From: Mytilus trossulus
Lineage: Eukaryota; Mollusca; Bivalvia; Mytilida; Mytilidae
Direction of reading: 5' to 3'
DNA length: 64,000 bases
Assembly (NCBI RefSeq): GCF_036588685.1
Contig: NC_086378.1
Span: 45,112,035-45,176,034 of the forward strand
Of this stretch, positions 12,701 to 26,000 are shown piece by piece; position 1 is the first letter of the stretch, and each line of letters begins with the position of its first letter. Position numbers and translations under genes: made by a program. Under the pieces are notes generated by a model. That model worked only from the letters and a program-made list of their open reading frames with translations. It was not told where the DNA came from and made no database searches.

Positions 12701-15700
12701 AAATAATTGAATTTACTGACTTTAATATTGCAAGATGTATTGTTTTCCATTTGTTTGATGCTTATGAGCTTTTGATTTTGCCATTTGATTTGGGACTTTC
12801 TGTTTTGAATTTTCCTAGGAGTTCAGTATTTTTGTGATTTTACTTTTTACTGGTTTCCCATAAGAGCAACACCCTCCTAGTCATCAAGACAGATATTGAT
12901 GATCCTTTTATCCAGTTGCAGAATACTACATTGTACCTAAGGATGTACATAGAGAATATCATATGGCTTTTTCAATATTGCATCCGTATCAACCTGAGAC
13001 ACCAATATAATCACAAGAGCTCTGCTCGAGGGATTATATTGGTTGAGGGTTGATACGGTGTGTGATATTGAAAAAGCCATATCATATACACTTTATTATA
13101 TACATATACCTCAAGTAGATTTTTTTTATGTCACATGACGTCATACAGATAAGGAGTTTGAAATGACGTCATACAGATTGTAGGTTTGACATGACGTCAT
13201 ACAGATTAGGGATTTGATAAAGCCTTTGCAACAGTGACTGCAATCGATGACGTGACGTCATACAGATTAAAGGTGTGATAAAGCTTTTGCAACCGTGCTG
13301 ATATCCATATCATCACGGGTGACTGATACAGCACGCTTGCCATTGATTGTATTACACATACAATTTATCTGTATCTACTACTAAGTATATAATAAAAAGA
13401 AATATATTCTTGATTCAAGCTACATTAGATGTTTACAATAATATAGTGCTGGCCATGTCTCATGTTGTGATATTTGATGCAGATGAAATAAAAAAAACAA
13501 GATGGATTAATGAAATCATAAAAATATTGACAGAGAAATAATAATGATCCTATTTCACATAAACCAATTGACAATCTACATAATATTACCACACTGAGTA
13601 AAGAAAAATTAAAAAGAGACAGCAAAATAGATCTAATTTTATATTTTGTTCATCTAAAAATACCGTCTATTAGTCCAATGATTAAATACAAAAAAGTTAA
13701 AAGATTAAGTGATTAATATCATAATTAATTGAAACATCAAAAACAATTTTGCAGAGTAATTACAGTTACAGCAGATAGCACTCATGTTTGACAAATTTTC
13801 TTGCAAATGGTCAGTTCAATGAAAATTCTACCAGACACTATATCACCAGGTGATGTTAAGAAATAATGCATAAACAATTTAGAGCCCAAAAGTGGCGCTC
13901 AAAAGTGGTGTTAAAACACCAACAATCAATTAATCATAAACAATTTTATCTTATCACCAGAAAGAAATGCCCCTGATTAATTCAAGCCATTATATTCCAC
14001 TGCTCTACGAAGGCTACACATATAAAATAAGTGCCAGCAGTCCTTAATAACCTAACGCAATACCATAAGGCTGTTAGCTAATTGGCTGTCTCATCCAAAG
14101 GGCATCAATCAAAATCCTTTTTTTTAAATTTCATTATGAGTTAAGGACCTTGGGAGTGGGAGGGTTTATCACAGATGTACAAATACATGTATTTGGGTTA
14201 GAAAGAAATTCAAATGTCTGTTAATACAGTATCAAACAAAATCAGCATATTGCAAGAAAATTGGTAAATAAATAAAAGGGTAATATATAATATATAGGAA
14301 GGCATAGGACTATCACCTCTGTAATTTAAAAAAAATATGTTACATGTAAATGCTACATCAACTATTTGAAATAAATATTACCTCTTCTAAATTTAGAACC
14401 TATTTATATTAAAATGGCCATTATAAAAATTTACATTGCAGTCAAGATATATATGTGAAAGATCATATTACTGTAAGCTTCACTAGTTACACCATAGTAA
14501 CTAAGGATTCAGGTCAGAATAAATAGCTTAGACTTGTCATTTATAGTGGAGATCCATAGCAGAACTGTCAAATTTGTTTTCCCGCTTGGTTAATAGACAG
14601 ATTTTGTACAGCTAATTCAAATGTCCACAAACATATATTCATGACTCAATTATGACGAAAATAACATACATTTGTATTTTTTAACTGGATTAAGTATGAG
14701 TCTAATAAATCAAAATGTAAACTTGTTCATAAATATAAAAGGACAAGTAGCTGATTTATTTTCATTGTTCTTATCTATGCATTCCCATTCAAATGTCTAT
14801 TTTGCTGGCACATGTTATTTTTCAGTTACAAATATATATAAAGATTAAATAAAATACATTTTCTTTTGCTAAAAGTCATTTGTAGAACAATACTTCTACA
14901 AATAGCATCTATGAAAATCAAATATTACCAGCATGTTGCCCTCGAACTAGAACTCGATCCCCAACTTTAACACCTCGCTGATCATGTGGTATGGTTGTAG
15001 AATCATCTGCTCTGCTTAGAGAAGATTCTCTTAATAATTCTGCTGCTTCTCCAAAATTGTCCTTCCAAAATGATCTACAAGGCCCACATGTACACATGAA
15101 TGGGTCAACATCACTCTAAAATACAGAAATTATTCATTGAGTACATAATATATATGTAATAAAAGCCTACATTTTATAAAAAATAGATAGTGGCCAACAT
15201 TGAATCCAGAACACTATCAAGTAAGCATGACCACTAGCCTCAGTGACTGTGTGTACTACATTGTTCATGTATGTATTATATATATATCATCATTATTTAC
15301 TTTCCCTTTTTTTTCCCTGCAATCTGGCCATCGATGTTCAACAATAATATAAATTTTTTTATAATTAATTGTTTTGCTAATCCAAGTTTAAATTTCATTA
15401 AAATAAGTATCAAAATGTTTCATTTTTTTTTAATCATATTTGTGTGAACGGCGGATCCAGCCATATTTAAAAGGGGGTCCAACTATATGTTTCCATACAA
15501 ATGCATTGATTTTCCAAAAAAAAAAGGGGGGGTTTAAACATTTATATTACACTTTCCATTTATAGCCTTATAAACTTTTACACTTTTCATACTCTGTGAT
15601 TCTAGAGTTAGCCCTAAAATTACAACAGATATGAGTGATAGATGGTGCTATTAATATTTATATGAACAACAAAACAAAAACAAACATCTTGCGTACAATG

Positions 15701-16217
15701 GGAGGCAACTCTCATTGTACATAATTGATAACACCTTGTAAGAATTGCTTCCCTTTGATACTTCATCCGGGTTTATATTACCATGTGGTTTTAAGCAAAA
15801 GAGCATGTTCCAGGCCACTTTTATTATGTAATTGATATGACATTTTTTTTTTTTTCTTTTTCTTTTTATTGTTCATTTTTTCTAATTACTTTTATTATTA
15901 CCCACATTGGAGTTCAGGTGCTTCATATTCACATTTTGTTCATTATAGCTTATTGATACCATGCTATATATGCATTACTATAATAAAGCACCTTTCGCCA
16001 AACACTATTAGTTGTCAATTAGTTTGTAAAGAAAGATAACTTAAATTTATAATACATGTACATGATGTACCTGTTTATTCAACCAATTTAAAAACAAAAC
16101 TGTTATTAATAAGACTGAATATAATAATATCAAGTATGATGGAACAAATCAGAAAATTTCACTTACCAGCCTATAACGTGGTGCGAACATTTCTATTGTT
16201 TTATCTGTAATTTGTTG
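718..16217 (-). CDS. CAP-Gly domain protein, six coding exons
   Basis: Exons in transcript order are 16217-16167, 15115-14929, 9515-9435, 8960-8771, 1714-1594 and 948-718. All junctions are GT-AG and the phases agree, giving 286 codons before the TAA. The first ATG in the recognised exons is at 16190-16188 (MFAPRYRL), which would give 277 residues. The nine codons before it stay open, so a further 5' exon is possible; a donor-like GTAAGT at 16830 may end a non-coding first exon. Residues about 9-54 hold a Cys-rich stretch (FMCTCGPCRSFW). Residues about 57-125 form a CAP-Gly domain (VKVGDRVLV, TVKFVGV, LYVGVKLDD, GVFKGKRYFYC). CAP-Gly domains bind the EEY/F tails of tubulin, CLIP or EB proteins. 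The usual GKNDG motif is altered here to STHNG. The C-terminus is a charged, probably coiled-coil tail (KERERRRREI) ending DYDSDED. A microtubule-linked role is inferred from the domain; I do not recognise an orthologue. Confidence 0.85.
2258..4210. mobile_element. Non-autonomous hAT-type DNA transposon
   Basis: The ends are CAAGGTTGG and CCAACCTTG and are flanked by a perfect 8-bp direct duplication CTCCTACA (2250-2257 and 4211-4218). An 8-bp duplication with these ends is typical of the hAT superfamily. About 130 bp at each end is imperfectly inverted and rich in GGTATTTACC-like words. The interior holds poly-C runs (from about 3043 and 3236), a CCCGCGAAATCGCGGG hairpin near 2931 and a ~156-bp partial tandem repeat (about 2990-3180). 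No transposase reading frame is visible. It lies in the intron between CAP-Gly exons 1714-1594 and 8960-8771. Confidence 0.8.
4481..7227. repeat. Element with ~166-bp tandem array (about 15 units) and hairpin ends
   Basis: Units of about 163-166 bp repeat from about 4575 to 7135, each containing CTACAAAGTAACAACACTTG and CCATGTTTGGTTTCATTCCA. Positions 5049-5544 and 5545-6040 look identical, so a 496-bp block of three monomers was duplicated recently. The left edge has a hairpin (GGCTCT CA AGAGCC, 4481-4494) followed by GCTCACCTG (4501-4509). The right edge carries the inverted CAGGTGAGC (7218-7226) within a 14-bp-stem hairpin (7197-7227). The ~62-codon open frames that recur in it shift frame between units and are not genes. 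It lies in an intron of the CAP-Gly gene. Confidence 0.85.
9602..11505 (+). mobile_element. ~1.9-kb repetitive element, copy A
   Basis: It is bounded by TTTATACGACCGCA (9602-9615) and its exact inverse TGCGGTCGTATAAA (11492-11505). The similarity to copy B (27739-29608) continues about 27 bases further right, to CATCTGGTT. Inside are four diverged ~170-bp repeats (ATAGAAATCTATGAAATTT ... GGAATTAGGGG). After them come alternating GGTCCAAAATTAAAC repeats and a short GCAATAGCAAG/TTGCACAGTATT stretch. No coding frame is present. It lies in the CAP-Gly gene intron between exons 15115-14929 and 9515-9435. The family is common in mussel DNA as I recall it, but the superfamily is unassigned. Confidence 0.7.
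12353..12545 (-). repeat. SINE-like repeat, family 'S1'
   Basis: Read on the minus strand it starts with the GATGTGGTGTGAGTGCCAAT word and runs through GGAGCCTTGGCTCACACC to GGAAAACCAACGGTC. Related copies occur at 23310-23580, 51185-51325, 56117-56202 and 57088-57206. It has no coding content. Confidence 0.6.
12961..13085. repeat. Long imperfect palindrome
   Basis: Two ~51-bp arms (beginning ATATGGCTTTTTCAATAT) are inverted around a ~20-base centre that contains GAGCTCTGCTCGAG. Only a few mismatches separate the arms. It probably belongs to the same repeat as the adjacent TGACGTCA cluster. It is intronic in the CAP-Gly gene. Confidence 0.75.
13136..13260. promoter_or_regulatory. Cluster of four perfect TGACGTCA (CRE) sites
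   Basis: TGACGTCA occurs at 13136-13143, 13164-13171, 13192-13199 and 13253-13260, each followed by TACAGAT. The first three are 28 bases apart. TGACGTCA is the consensus cAMP-response element bound by CREB/ATF proteins. The repeat-like surroundings make a simple tandem repeat the more cautious reading, and regulatory activity is inferred only from the motif. Confidence 0.4.
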
Positions 16218-17026
16218 CTAAAAGAATTTTGTTTGTTATCAACATCAACTATCAAACAAATCAACACAAAGAAGTGTATTGTTTGTAACTTTCCTTCATT
16301 TCATGTTTGTGCATGGGTAAGAAAGTACCTGGGTGTATGATTACCTAGTTCATTTCATATAACAAATCTAATAAGAAGTTGACATATAAAATGGTTTGTC
16401 TGTTTTTGTTCAATCAGGTGTAACAAGTAAAGGTGGCAATGATCCATGTAGCAATAAAACAGAATACCGACCAATGCAAGGCTTATTAATCACAGATTAT
16501 TTATCTCTTACTATTTTATAGATAAAAACAATTTTTTTCTAAATAGAGTTGTCTGTAAATGAAATTTAAATACTGAAATATATGCTCATCAGTCATAGTA
16601 TTTTTATTTCACTATTCATTTGCCGTTTCGGTTTGTATATATCAGTGACTTTCATTTATTTTCTTTACCTCAATGTGTTTATGTTTACTTTTATGACTAC
16701 AAGCACTCATTTTGAACACTTTTGTGATTGGAATAGTGTAAAATTATGGGTTCACATGTCTAAAAATTTATCTGGCGTCCTGTTGTTATGGAGCACTTTC
16801 GTACTTCCGGTTGTTTTCGGCACTACTTACATCATTGAAAATATTTTAATTAACTACTCCCTCTGCATAATTTAACGTGTGTATTTAATCTTTTGTAATT
16901 TTGTTCTATAAATTAAATTTGATAAAGTATAATAGTAAATTTTTATTGAAACTTTCACTTTCTTCCTGTCAATATTTTCATGACACAAGCGACTAGGAAG
17001 AAATCAATATTTGGTGATGAGGATAA
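16218..17026. promoter_or_regulatory. Divergent intergenic region (putative shared promoter)
   Basis: This ~810-base stretch separates the first recognised coding exon of the minus-strand CAP-Gly gene from the start codon of the plus-strand P4-ATPase. It must contain both 5' UTRs and both transcription starts unless additional far 5' exons exist. No TATA box stands out. A minus-strand GTAAGT at 16830-16825 could end a non-coding first exon of the CAP-Gly gene, which would narrow the shared promoter to about 200 bases. Confidence 0.4.
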
Positions 17027-20000
17027 ATGAGTAAAAGTAGTCAATACGGTACTACTAGACGAGCACGTCAATCAAAACAGTATATAAGGTACAAGGCAGA
17101 ATCATAAACATGCAAAATAACTAGTTCCTATAACCCCTGACAAATTCGTCCTCAAAATACCACTTGACAATGAGTCATAAGTTATTTTTTTCTTTTGGCA
17201 TATCTGTCAGTTGGAGTTTAGATCCTTTGCAGAACTCAACACTGAAGTTATAAGCAGCTATAGGTTTTATACAACCAGTCGAAAATTACTTAGGTATCAT
17301 TTATCTGTTAACTATACAATTGTATTTTAGCCACCTGGAAACAGTAAATACTGTTAATTCTATATACACAATTTTAGACATTTTGGTACTTTTATGTTTA
17401 ATAGTCATATGATTTTATGTTGTTTGTCATATTGTCAGCATCAAATGAAGATAGGGGTCTTATCATCATATACATGTAGATAAGGTAGATGGAGAATTCC
17501 CTTGACGACGAACGACTGTTTTGACAGGCTTTCTGGGACTGTGGGATGTCAGAGCTCGTCCGATATAAAAAAATGGATATTTTGCTTTTCCAAAATGGAT
17601 CATGGATGCCCATTTTGATGTCTTGATCTGTTCATTTTTCATTTATCTCTTCAATTATGTAAGTTTTACCTACTAGCATGACTAGTATGCAAACCTGTAT
17701 TTTCTAATATTTGGACGGTTTCCATTGATTCCGTCATTTTAACATTTTCTTTTCAAATGGTCGTCAAGTTACAAGAGATTTCACAGACTGAAGAAAATTG
17801 TATGCATGTATGAATGTGTCTGTTCTCTAACCTAACTTACCCTCAACCAAATTTTATGAAACTTACAATACTTACATGACTTATCATGCTCATTAACACA
17901 AAACTCAGATCAAGGACAAATTTTGATAGCCACTTTTACCATTCTCCAATTATGTTACTTAATATGATGTGCATGTGGGGGCATCATCTGTGTCCCATGT
18001 ACACATTCCTTATTTAATAATAAATCATATTATTCATGTTATTGTCATGATTGTTTGCTAATATTTATTCGATTTTGCTTCACATAAAGAAAAAAAATAA
18101 TGTCTGAGGGATATAACTCTACCTACAAGATAGGTGTCTTTCACATTTGAAACAGGATCTGTCTGTTTACCCTTTCAGAGCACCTGACATCACCCTGGTG
18201 TTTGGTGGGGTTGGTGTTGCTCAGTTTAATATTTTTGTTCCAATGTTGTGTTTTGTATACATTTATTTGTCTTTTGACAGTTTTGTACTTGTTCTGTTTT
18301 TCTTATGGGATTTTTGGTTTAATTTCAACTTATGAGTTTGAAAGTCTCATTGGTATCTTTTACACGAGTAAGTAAATTGAAAAAAAAACACAAACAAAAA
18401 CCACTTTGACACAAATATTACCTTCAGACTTAAATCAGGATTATGTTAAGTGTACATAGTATAGATATTCACATGATATTGCAACATCCCTAACATAAGT
18501 TGATCTTGAATACTTAAATTACTGGTCATGTACTATTCACAACCTTCTTGTAAGCTGTGAAAGTTGCATGTATAATTGTTCATCTTATATACATTGTAAA
18601 TGTTGTACATGTATTTCAATGTTTATTTTAGAATTATTCCATGAGCAACTTTCTTGGTGGCATTCACCAGTAACTGATAAAGAAATGATTGAAAAAGCAC
18701 TTAAAAAAATATTAAAAACACATGAAACTATAGTCTTGAAAATGGGAAGGTACATGTATGAAAGAACCCACATTTAAATCTATCCAATTCCTTTAATTAA
18801 ACTGCTTACTGCACTACAGCACATTAATAATGATAAAAAAATGTTTTATTGGTATAATTATTTTCATTGCTTATTTGAGTAGTGTATATGTTATGCCTTT
18901 ACTTTTCTACATTGGCTAGAGGTATAGGGGAGGGTTGAGATCTCACAAACATGTTTAACCCTGCCGCATTTTTGCGCCTGTCCCAAGTCAGGCATTGTGT
19001 CAGGAGCCTCTGGCCTTTGTTAGTCTTGTATTATTTGAATTTAGTTTCTTGTGTACAATTTGGAAATTAGTATGGCGTTCATTATCACTGAACTAGTATA
19101 TATTTGTTTAGGGGCCAGCTGAAGGACGCCCCTAGGTGCGGGAATTTCTCACTACATTGAAGACCTGTTGGTGACCTTCTGCTGTTGTTTTTTTCTATGG
19201 TCGGGTTGTTGTCTCTTTGACACATTCCCCATTTCCATTTTCAATTTTATATGTAAATTCAGTCTTCAATGTGAAACACTAGTCTGATGACCTAATAAAA
19301 TGCTATTCCTACTACATTTGTACTAAAAATTTGCAAAACTTTGTGTAGGCACATCAGAAAACTGTTGGAATATTTGGTTTTAGACTAGTAGTTTGAAAAT
19401 ATTTTTGGTGCAGAATATAAATTCTGAATGCATTGTGGAAGACTGAGTAACAATATTATATATCTGATTAGTATGAAAAAGATATATTTTTTTACATTTT
19501 GATTGTTTGATTGTTTCTTGCTTATCATGCAATGTTCAGAGACAAATACTTCATACATTTACATGTAGATAATAAGAAGATGTGGTATGGACTTTCAAAG
19601 ACCTTAATCATGTTAATTTATCAATCCTTATTTATTGCACTATAATGTCTATCCCAATAATATTTAACGGAGACCTCAGTTTATCCATTCTTGTTTTTTT
19701 ACTTTCATGAATCCTTCGTGAAAGTTTCCTGTATCAACACTATAACTGCTGCACCATCCCAATAATATATTTATGCAGTTAAAGTCAATATCCCATTTTT
19801 TATTGCAGAGTGGTTTATCATTTGAAGGTACATGTATCTTGTATTGTTTAAAATATATACAAATTTATAGAATGAAATGTATAATCATAATAATGAGAAT
19901 TTTTTTTACAATACATATATATTTTTTAACTTAAATTCAAAAACCATTCGATCTTCTTTACAATATTTACAAAATGACCATGATAACTGAAAATTAAAAA

Positions 20001-23000
20001 TATCTGTCAATATATTTCAAATTTAAAAAAAATGCTGTATTGTCTATATATATATATTTGATTATAAATGCATGTCTTTCAGAAAGAAATCTCATAACTA
20101 TTAAGCATGTAAAAATAAGCATTGATATGATATCACTGCCATGATCAGTGAGTGTGTAAAAAAATCTTGTACATGCTTCATCGTATGTATCCTTAAACTG
20201 GTTAGACATGTTAGATATGGTAATCTAAAATTTGTAGCATTTACAAAAATAAATGTACATGCACATTACATCATTGTACATTACTCATGAATTATGCTTT
20301 TATTTTTTTTTTAGATAATTATGTAATCATGATCATACTTACATGTAAATATGTGAATTATATAATCAATTATATTGTCATTACTATTGATACTGATAAT
20401 TCAAAATCTACTGTTTGCCTTTGGAAATTTAAACCTAAAATTAATAGACTTTTGGCATAATTTGTTTTCACAAACCAAGGGAATGGCTGTGCACGTGGCA
20501 TGTCACAAAAAGTCAACATACAAAGTGTATAATATACAGTCATGGGTTGGTTAACATTTAGAATGAATATAATAATGGGTAATACGTGAAGAATTCAAAG
20601 CAAACTATGCCAACAAAATAAAGAATAGAGAATAATGGAGTGCTGAAAATAATAAATACAAATTAAGGGTCAAAATGATTAAATGCTATTGAAAAATGTT
20701 TAAGATGTTGAAAAAAAAAAATATCCCCTTCCAGACTCTCATTAATCAGATTTTCTTTCTTTTATAGAGTGACATCAGATGATGATGACCAAGAATTAGA
20801 TGATATACCATTGATGATAGGCGAGTCTACATTTGACATGGATGATGAAAGCGATTCTCTTGTCAGACCAAAACGACATCGACGCCCCAATCAGTCAAGA
20901 CTGAGTTTTTTCTTCGAAGGTTGTTGTGGGGTTTGTGCAAGGTAAAACATTACTGTATATTTTTAGAACAGTGTATCACAAACAAAAAAAAGCATGTTTA
21001 TTGACAATAGTCTGTTTTACTAGGACAGTTCTGATTTTTCTCATATGTCACATAACATGGTTGCTCCAGAAATGTATTAAGTCATGAAAGTGATGGGATC
21101 GATAAAGGGTTATCTGTGCCTTGAATACAAATTAATTTATATTACTCAGTTGTCATTGTTTTCATCAGGGTTAGAGAACCAAAAAAGCAAAGTGCAGTCA
21201 AATTTTTCAAGTGGAAATCTTGACAGTATTTTAATTTTATTAGTTAAATATATATGCAAAAAAATTTATTGATATGTTTTTTTTTGGGTGTATTATAGTA
21301 TCAATAAGTTTCATATAAATATAAGTACATGACTGGTTAACACAACATTTGTTCCGAGAATGAGATTTAATTTTAATCTATTTTGCAAACTACTTTTTTC
21401 TTTAGATGTTGTCTGAAATTTTGCAATAGAGAGAAGATCTTTAAATCCAGAGTTGTACCAATTGGTTTAGAACCAAATAAAGATGAGAAATATCCAAAGA
21501 ACGTCATCAGAAATCAGAAATATAGCATAATTTCATTTATTCCAAAGGTAACAATCGAATAATTACATATAAAAAGTACAAAAATCTAGTAAAAATCAAT
21601 CTTTTTCAAAATAGACACATTCCCCATTTCCATTCTCAATTTTGTACCTAATAATATTAAAATGAGAAGATATGTCATGATTGCCAATGAGACAACTGTC
21701 CATAAGAGGCCCAATGACACAGAAATTAACAGCTATAGGTCACTCTATAACCTTCAACAATGAGCAAAGCTAATACCACATAGTCAACTTTCAAAGGCCC
21801 AGAAGTGACGAATGTAAAATAATTCAAATGAAAAGGCAAACTGGCTTATTAATGTTCAAAATAATGTTGGAAAAACGACAATCACTAAATTAATGGCTCT
21901 TGACCTGGGACAGGCATATATACAGAATGTTGCAGGGATTAACAAGTTTGTTGACACCAAACCCTCCCCTAACGTAGGACAGTTATGAAACAGTACAAGA
22001 TAAGACCAACTATAAAAATCAGTTGAAAAAGGCTTAACTCATTAGATGAAAACAAACATACAAATAGAAATACATCTAAAAAACAAGAGTGGATGTTGAC
22101 TGGTACTTATACATCCACACAAAGACACAAAATACAGATATGATAGTACATTGTACTTGCAGTTACGAACAGCTAGTTCAATGCCAATTAATGAAAAGAG
22201 TCATGCATCTAAGACTATTAAATTTGCTAGTTAGTTGTTCCGCAAACTTGTACATATTTTCATTCCAAACATTTTGATGATTTCCTCAATTGTTTTTTAT
22301 TTTTCAGGTTTTATTTGAGCAGTTCAAGTTTTTCCTGAATTTATACTTTCTGGTTATGGCTACATCACAGTTTATACCAGCCATTAGGATTGGTTATCTA
22401 TACACATACTGGGGACCACTGGTAAGATCAGGGATGACTGTTCAAGGCCACACTAGTAAAACATATTGTAACAGTTTAAGGACATTGTTTTCAAAATTGT
22501 ATTAGTGTGACCTTCTTTATATGTTACTGTTAATAAGAAGTTATTGAAGAATGAAAAAATATATGAGATAATTTATTTTAATTTCAAGAAAAAATGCATA
22601 TGCATAGAATTTAGAATGGTGTTCTTATTAGTACAATACTCACCCAGTCGCATTAATGACATTAATTAAAACAACACTTAAAAGTTTTGTGTGGCTTTCT
22701 GTATTTAGTTTTTCAAGCTTGCTTCGAGAAAAAAATAATTTTGTGGTTTTACTAAAATCTACAAACAAACCTTTAGATAATTATACTCCTGCTTTAAAAA
22801 AAAAATGGGGGTATACTGTTTTACCTCTGTCTGTATTTCTGTCGATCAGTCAGTCAGTCCTTCCGTCCATCCAATATTTTTCTACATCATGAAGACTTCT
22901 GAAACTTTATTTCAGGGTTTATTTAAGTCAGCTATATACCATGTGATGAGTTTTCTGATTCACCACTCAACAACTTCCTTTTGACTGAACATTCCATATT

Positions 23001-26000
23001 TTTACACTATTAAATTTATCCAGTTGTGGCAGGGGTATCAACAGTGGGAAGTATCTCACAGTTTCACTTGTTTAGTTAGACTTACACCTTACATTTTGTT
23101 ATTTTTAGGGATTTGTGATATTTGTGACAATGTGTAGAGAAGCTCTAGATGATTATAGAAGATACAGAAGAGATAAAGAAGCAAATTCACAGAAGTATAA
23201 AAAGTTGACAAGAGACGGACTGGTATCCATTCCAAGTTCAGACATCAAAGTTGGTGATCTTATTCAAGTTGAAAAGGTAACATTTTAGTGAAATTTCATA
23301 GATACAACAAAATGTATAAGAAGTATAGTATGAGTGCTAACGAGACAACTCTCCATCCAAGGCAAAATTTGTAAACGTAAAACATTATAGGTTGAAGCAC
23401 GTCCTTCAACACCAAGCCTTGGCTCACACTGAACAGAAAAAAGCCCCAAAAATTACAAGACTAGTGTAAAACTATTCAAACAAGAAAACCAACGGTCTAA
23501 TCTATTTTAAAAAACGAGAATGAGAAACACTTATGATCCACATCCTCAAAAGACAACCACTGAACATCAGGCTCCTGTTTATTTGTGATACTTTAAATAA
23601 AAAAGTTTTAGCTTAGGCAATGAATGAATATTTTTGTGATTGATTGATTACTATTTAACATCCTATGGCAAATGTTACATATACCGGCTCACTTCTGACA
23701 CACGATTCTGACTCTGAGCTAACTAACTTTGTCCTTTTTATTAAATGACCCATTTTTGGTGGAGAAGTCACACATATCAGTCTTGTTTAATGTGTTTAAT
23801 TTGATCAGTCTTGAAATCGAATCCACAACCTCTGTCATTTGAGGCATGTAATTATTTGTCCTTTTTATTAAATGACCCATTTTTGGTGGAGAAGTCACAC
23901 ATATCAGTCTTGTTTAATGTGTTTAATTTGATCAGTCTTGAAATCGAATCCACAACCTCTGTCATTTGAGGCATGTAATTATTTGAGAAATGCAAATCAT
24001 AAAACCACCATTTGAAGGACAATGCAAAATATCGACACAAAGTTGGTACAAATGTACATTCAAACAGAAAATAAATCTAAAACTATATAATGCATGATAA
24101 GCAGAACAAATTATATAAATGTATTTGCAAACTTATATTCTAATGAGTCTGTCCTGCCAAATCTTTAAAAAAACAACCTTGTTAAACTGTTTGAACAGAA
24201 AAAAAAAGAATAATAATAATAACAGATTTTGTGGTCTTAAAAAGAAAACATCTATTATCATGATTATCTTTAATTTAAAAAGGTATATGTCTTTATTACA
24301 ATTCATATATATTAAATTATATTCTATAGGACCAGCGTGTGCCAGCTGATATGATTTTTATCAGAACAACAGAGAAGCAAGGAGCATGTTTTATAAGGAC
24401 AGACCAGTTAGATGGAGAGACAGATTGGAAACTTAGATTAGCCATACAGAATACTCAGAGACTTGTCTCTAATGTGGTATGTCAATGATTGGAAAAAATA
24501 AATGAATAATTGATGAAATGATTATCAAATTTACAAATGCAATCACTTTCATTAGTACCCTGGGTATTTTTTTGTATATAATAATCCTAATGGCATTTTA
24601 TCCATCCATCACATTTTTTAAAAAGAGCTTATTTTGATATGGAAAGTTTAGGTGTAAGTTAAGCATGTCAGACAGCAAACCAGCAACACATTTTCATCAG
24701 TAAAAATAAAGGGTAGACTTAGATTTGATGGATTTTGTGATTAAATAATTGTGATATCATATGTACATGTATGTGTTTTTATGATCTTTATTTTTAAACA
24801 ATAACAATTTTACTCTTTTCAGAATAAAGCGCTTCAAGTAATAAGCATTGTACAACAGCTTTTCTATCATATATAAAAAGAGAAGATGTGGTATGATTGT
24901 CAATGAGACAACTATCCACAAAAGACCAAAATGACACAAACATTAACAATTATAGGTCACCGTTCTTTATAACTTATCTTTTCTATTACATTATTTAAAT
25001 ACTATTTTGATATTTCAGGAAATATTAGATATCAGGGCACAGTTGTATGCTGAGGCACCACAGAAGGATATCCATAACTTTGTTGGTACATTCCGTAGGG
25101 TAGGTAACCCATGAATTTTTAAAACATTAGTGTATTGAAAGTCTGACAGTTTAAATATATGTTAAAAAAATTACCAAAGTTTATAGATCTTGCAGAAGCA
25201 AATATTTTTTTTAAAACCTAATAGAATAAACATAACTACTTGAAACAATATGTCCTAAGATTAAAGCCGAAAATTCTTGAAATGTCCTTTTCAATAAGGT
25301 ATATATGCCATCTGTACATATTGAATCTTTTTAAACATTTAGATACAGAAACAGTAGAAAATTAGTCTTTTCCAATACATGCTACATATTTCTGTTAAAA
25401 ACGATAAATGTCAATGAAACTCACTATTTCATTTATTAAATATCTAGTCCAGCTTTATTCTGCTGTTATGTATGTAGAATGTCAGATATGATCTGTTTTG
25501 AAGAAAGAAAATGGCATATAGTAATGTAGCAATATAAAGATAAGAAATGTTTTATGATTGCCAAAGACAAAGATCCACCCGAGATGTGATGTAATTAACT
25601 CTAGATCAAGGTACAGCCATCAACAATGAGCAAAACCAATCAAATATCGAAAGTGCTGAAAAGCCCAGACATGATAAAATGAAAAAAATACAAATGTGAA
25701 AACCAACAGCCTGATTTCTGATAAAAACAGATACATATGAAAGACAGGAATCAATGACAACCACTGAATTTTAGGCTCATGACCTAAGATATAATATTGT
25801 TCCTTGTTAAGTTGGAATGCAATACAAAAAAATGTGTGGTTACTTTTGATGCATTTCAAAAGACTTGTATGAAGAACAATATAAATTGGTCTTATTCCGC
25901 TTTTTAATTCTGAAAGAAAATTGTTATATAAATGTGTTCATTATGTTTTTACTTTTCTAACAAAGTAATCAAATAATTATTTTTAACTCATATTATTTTT

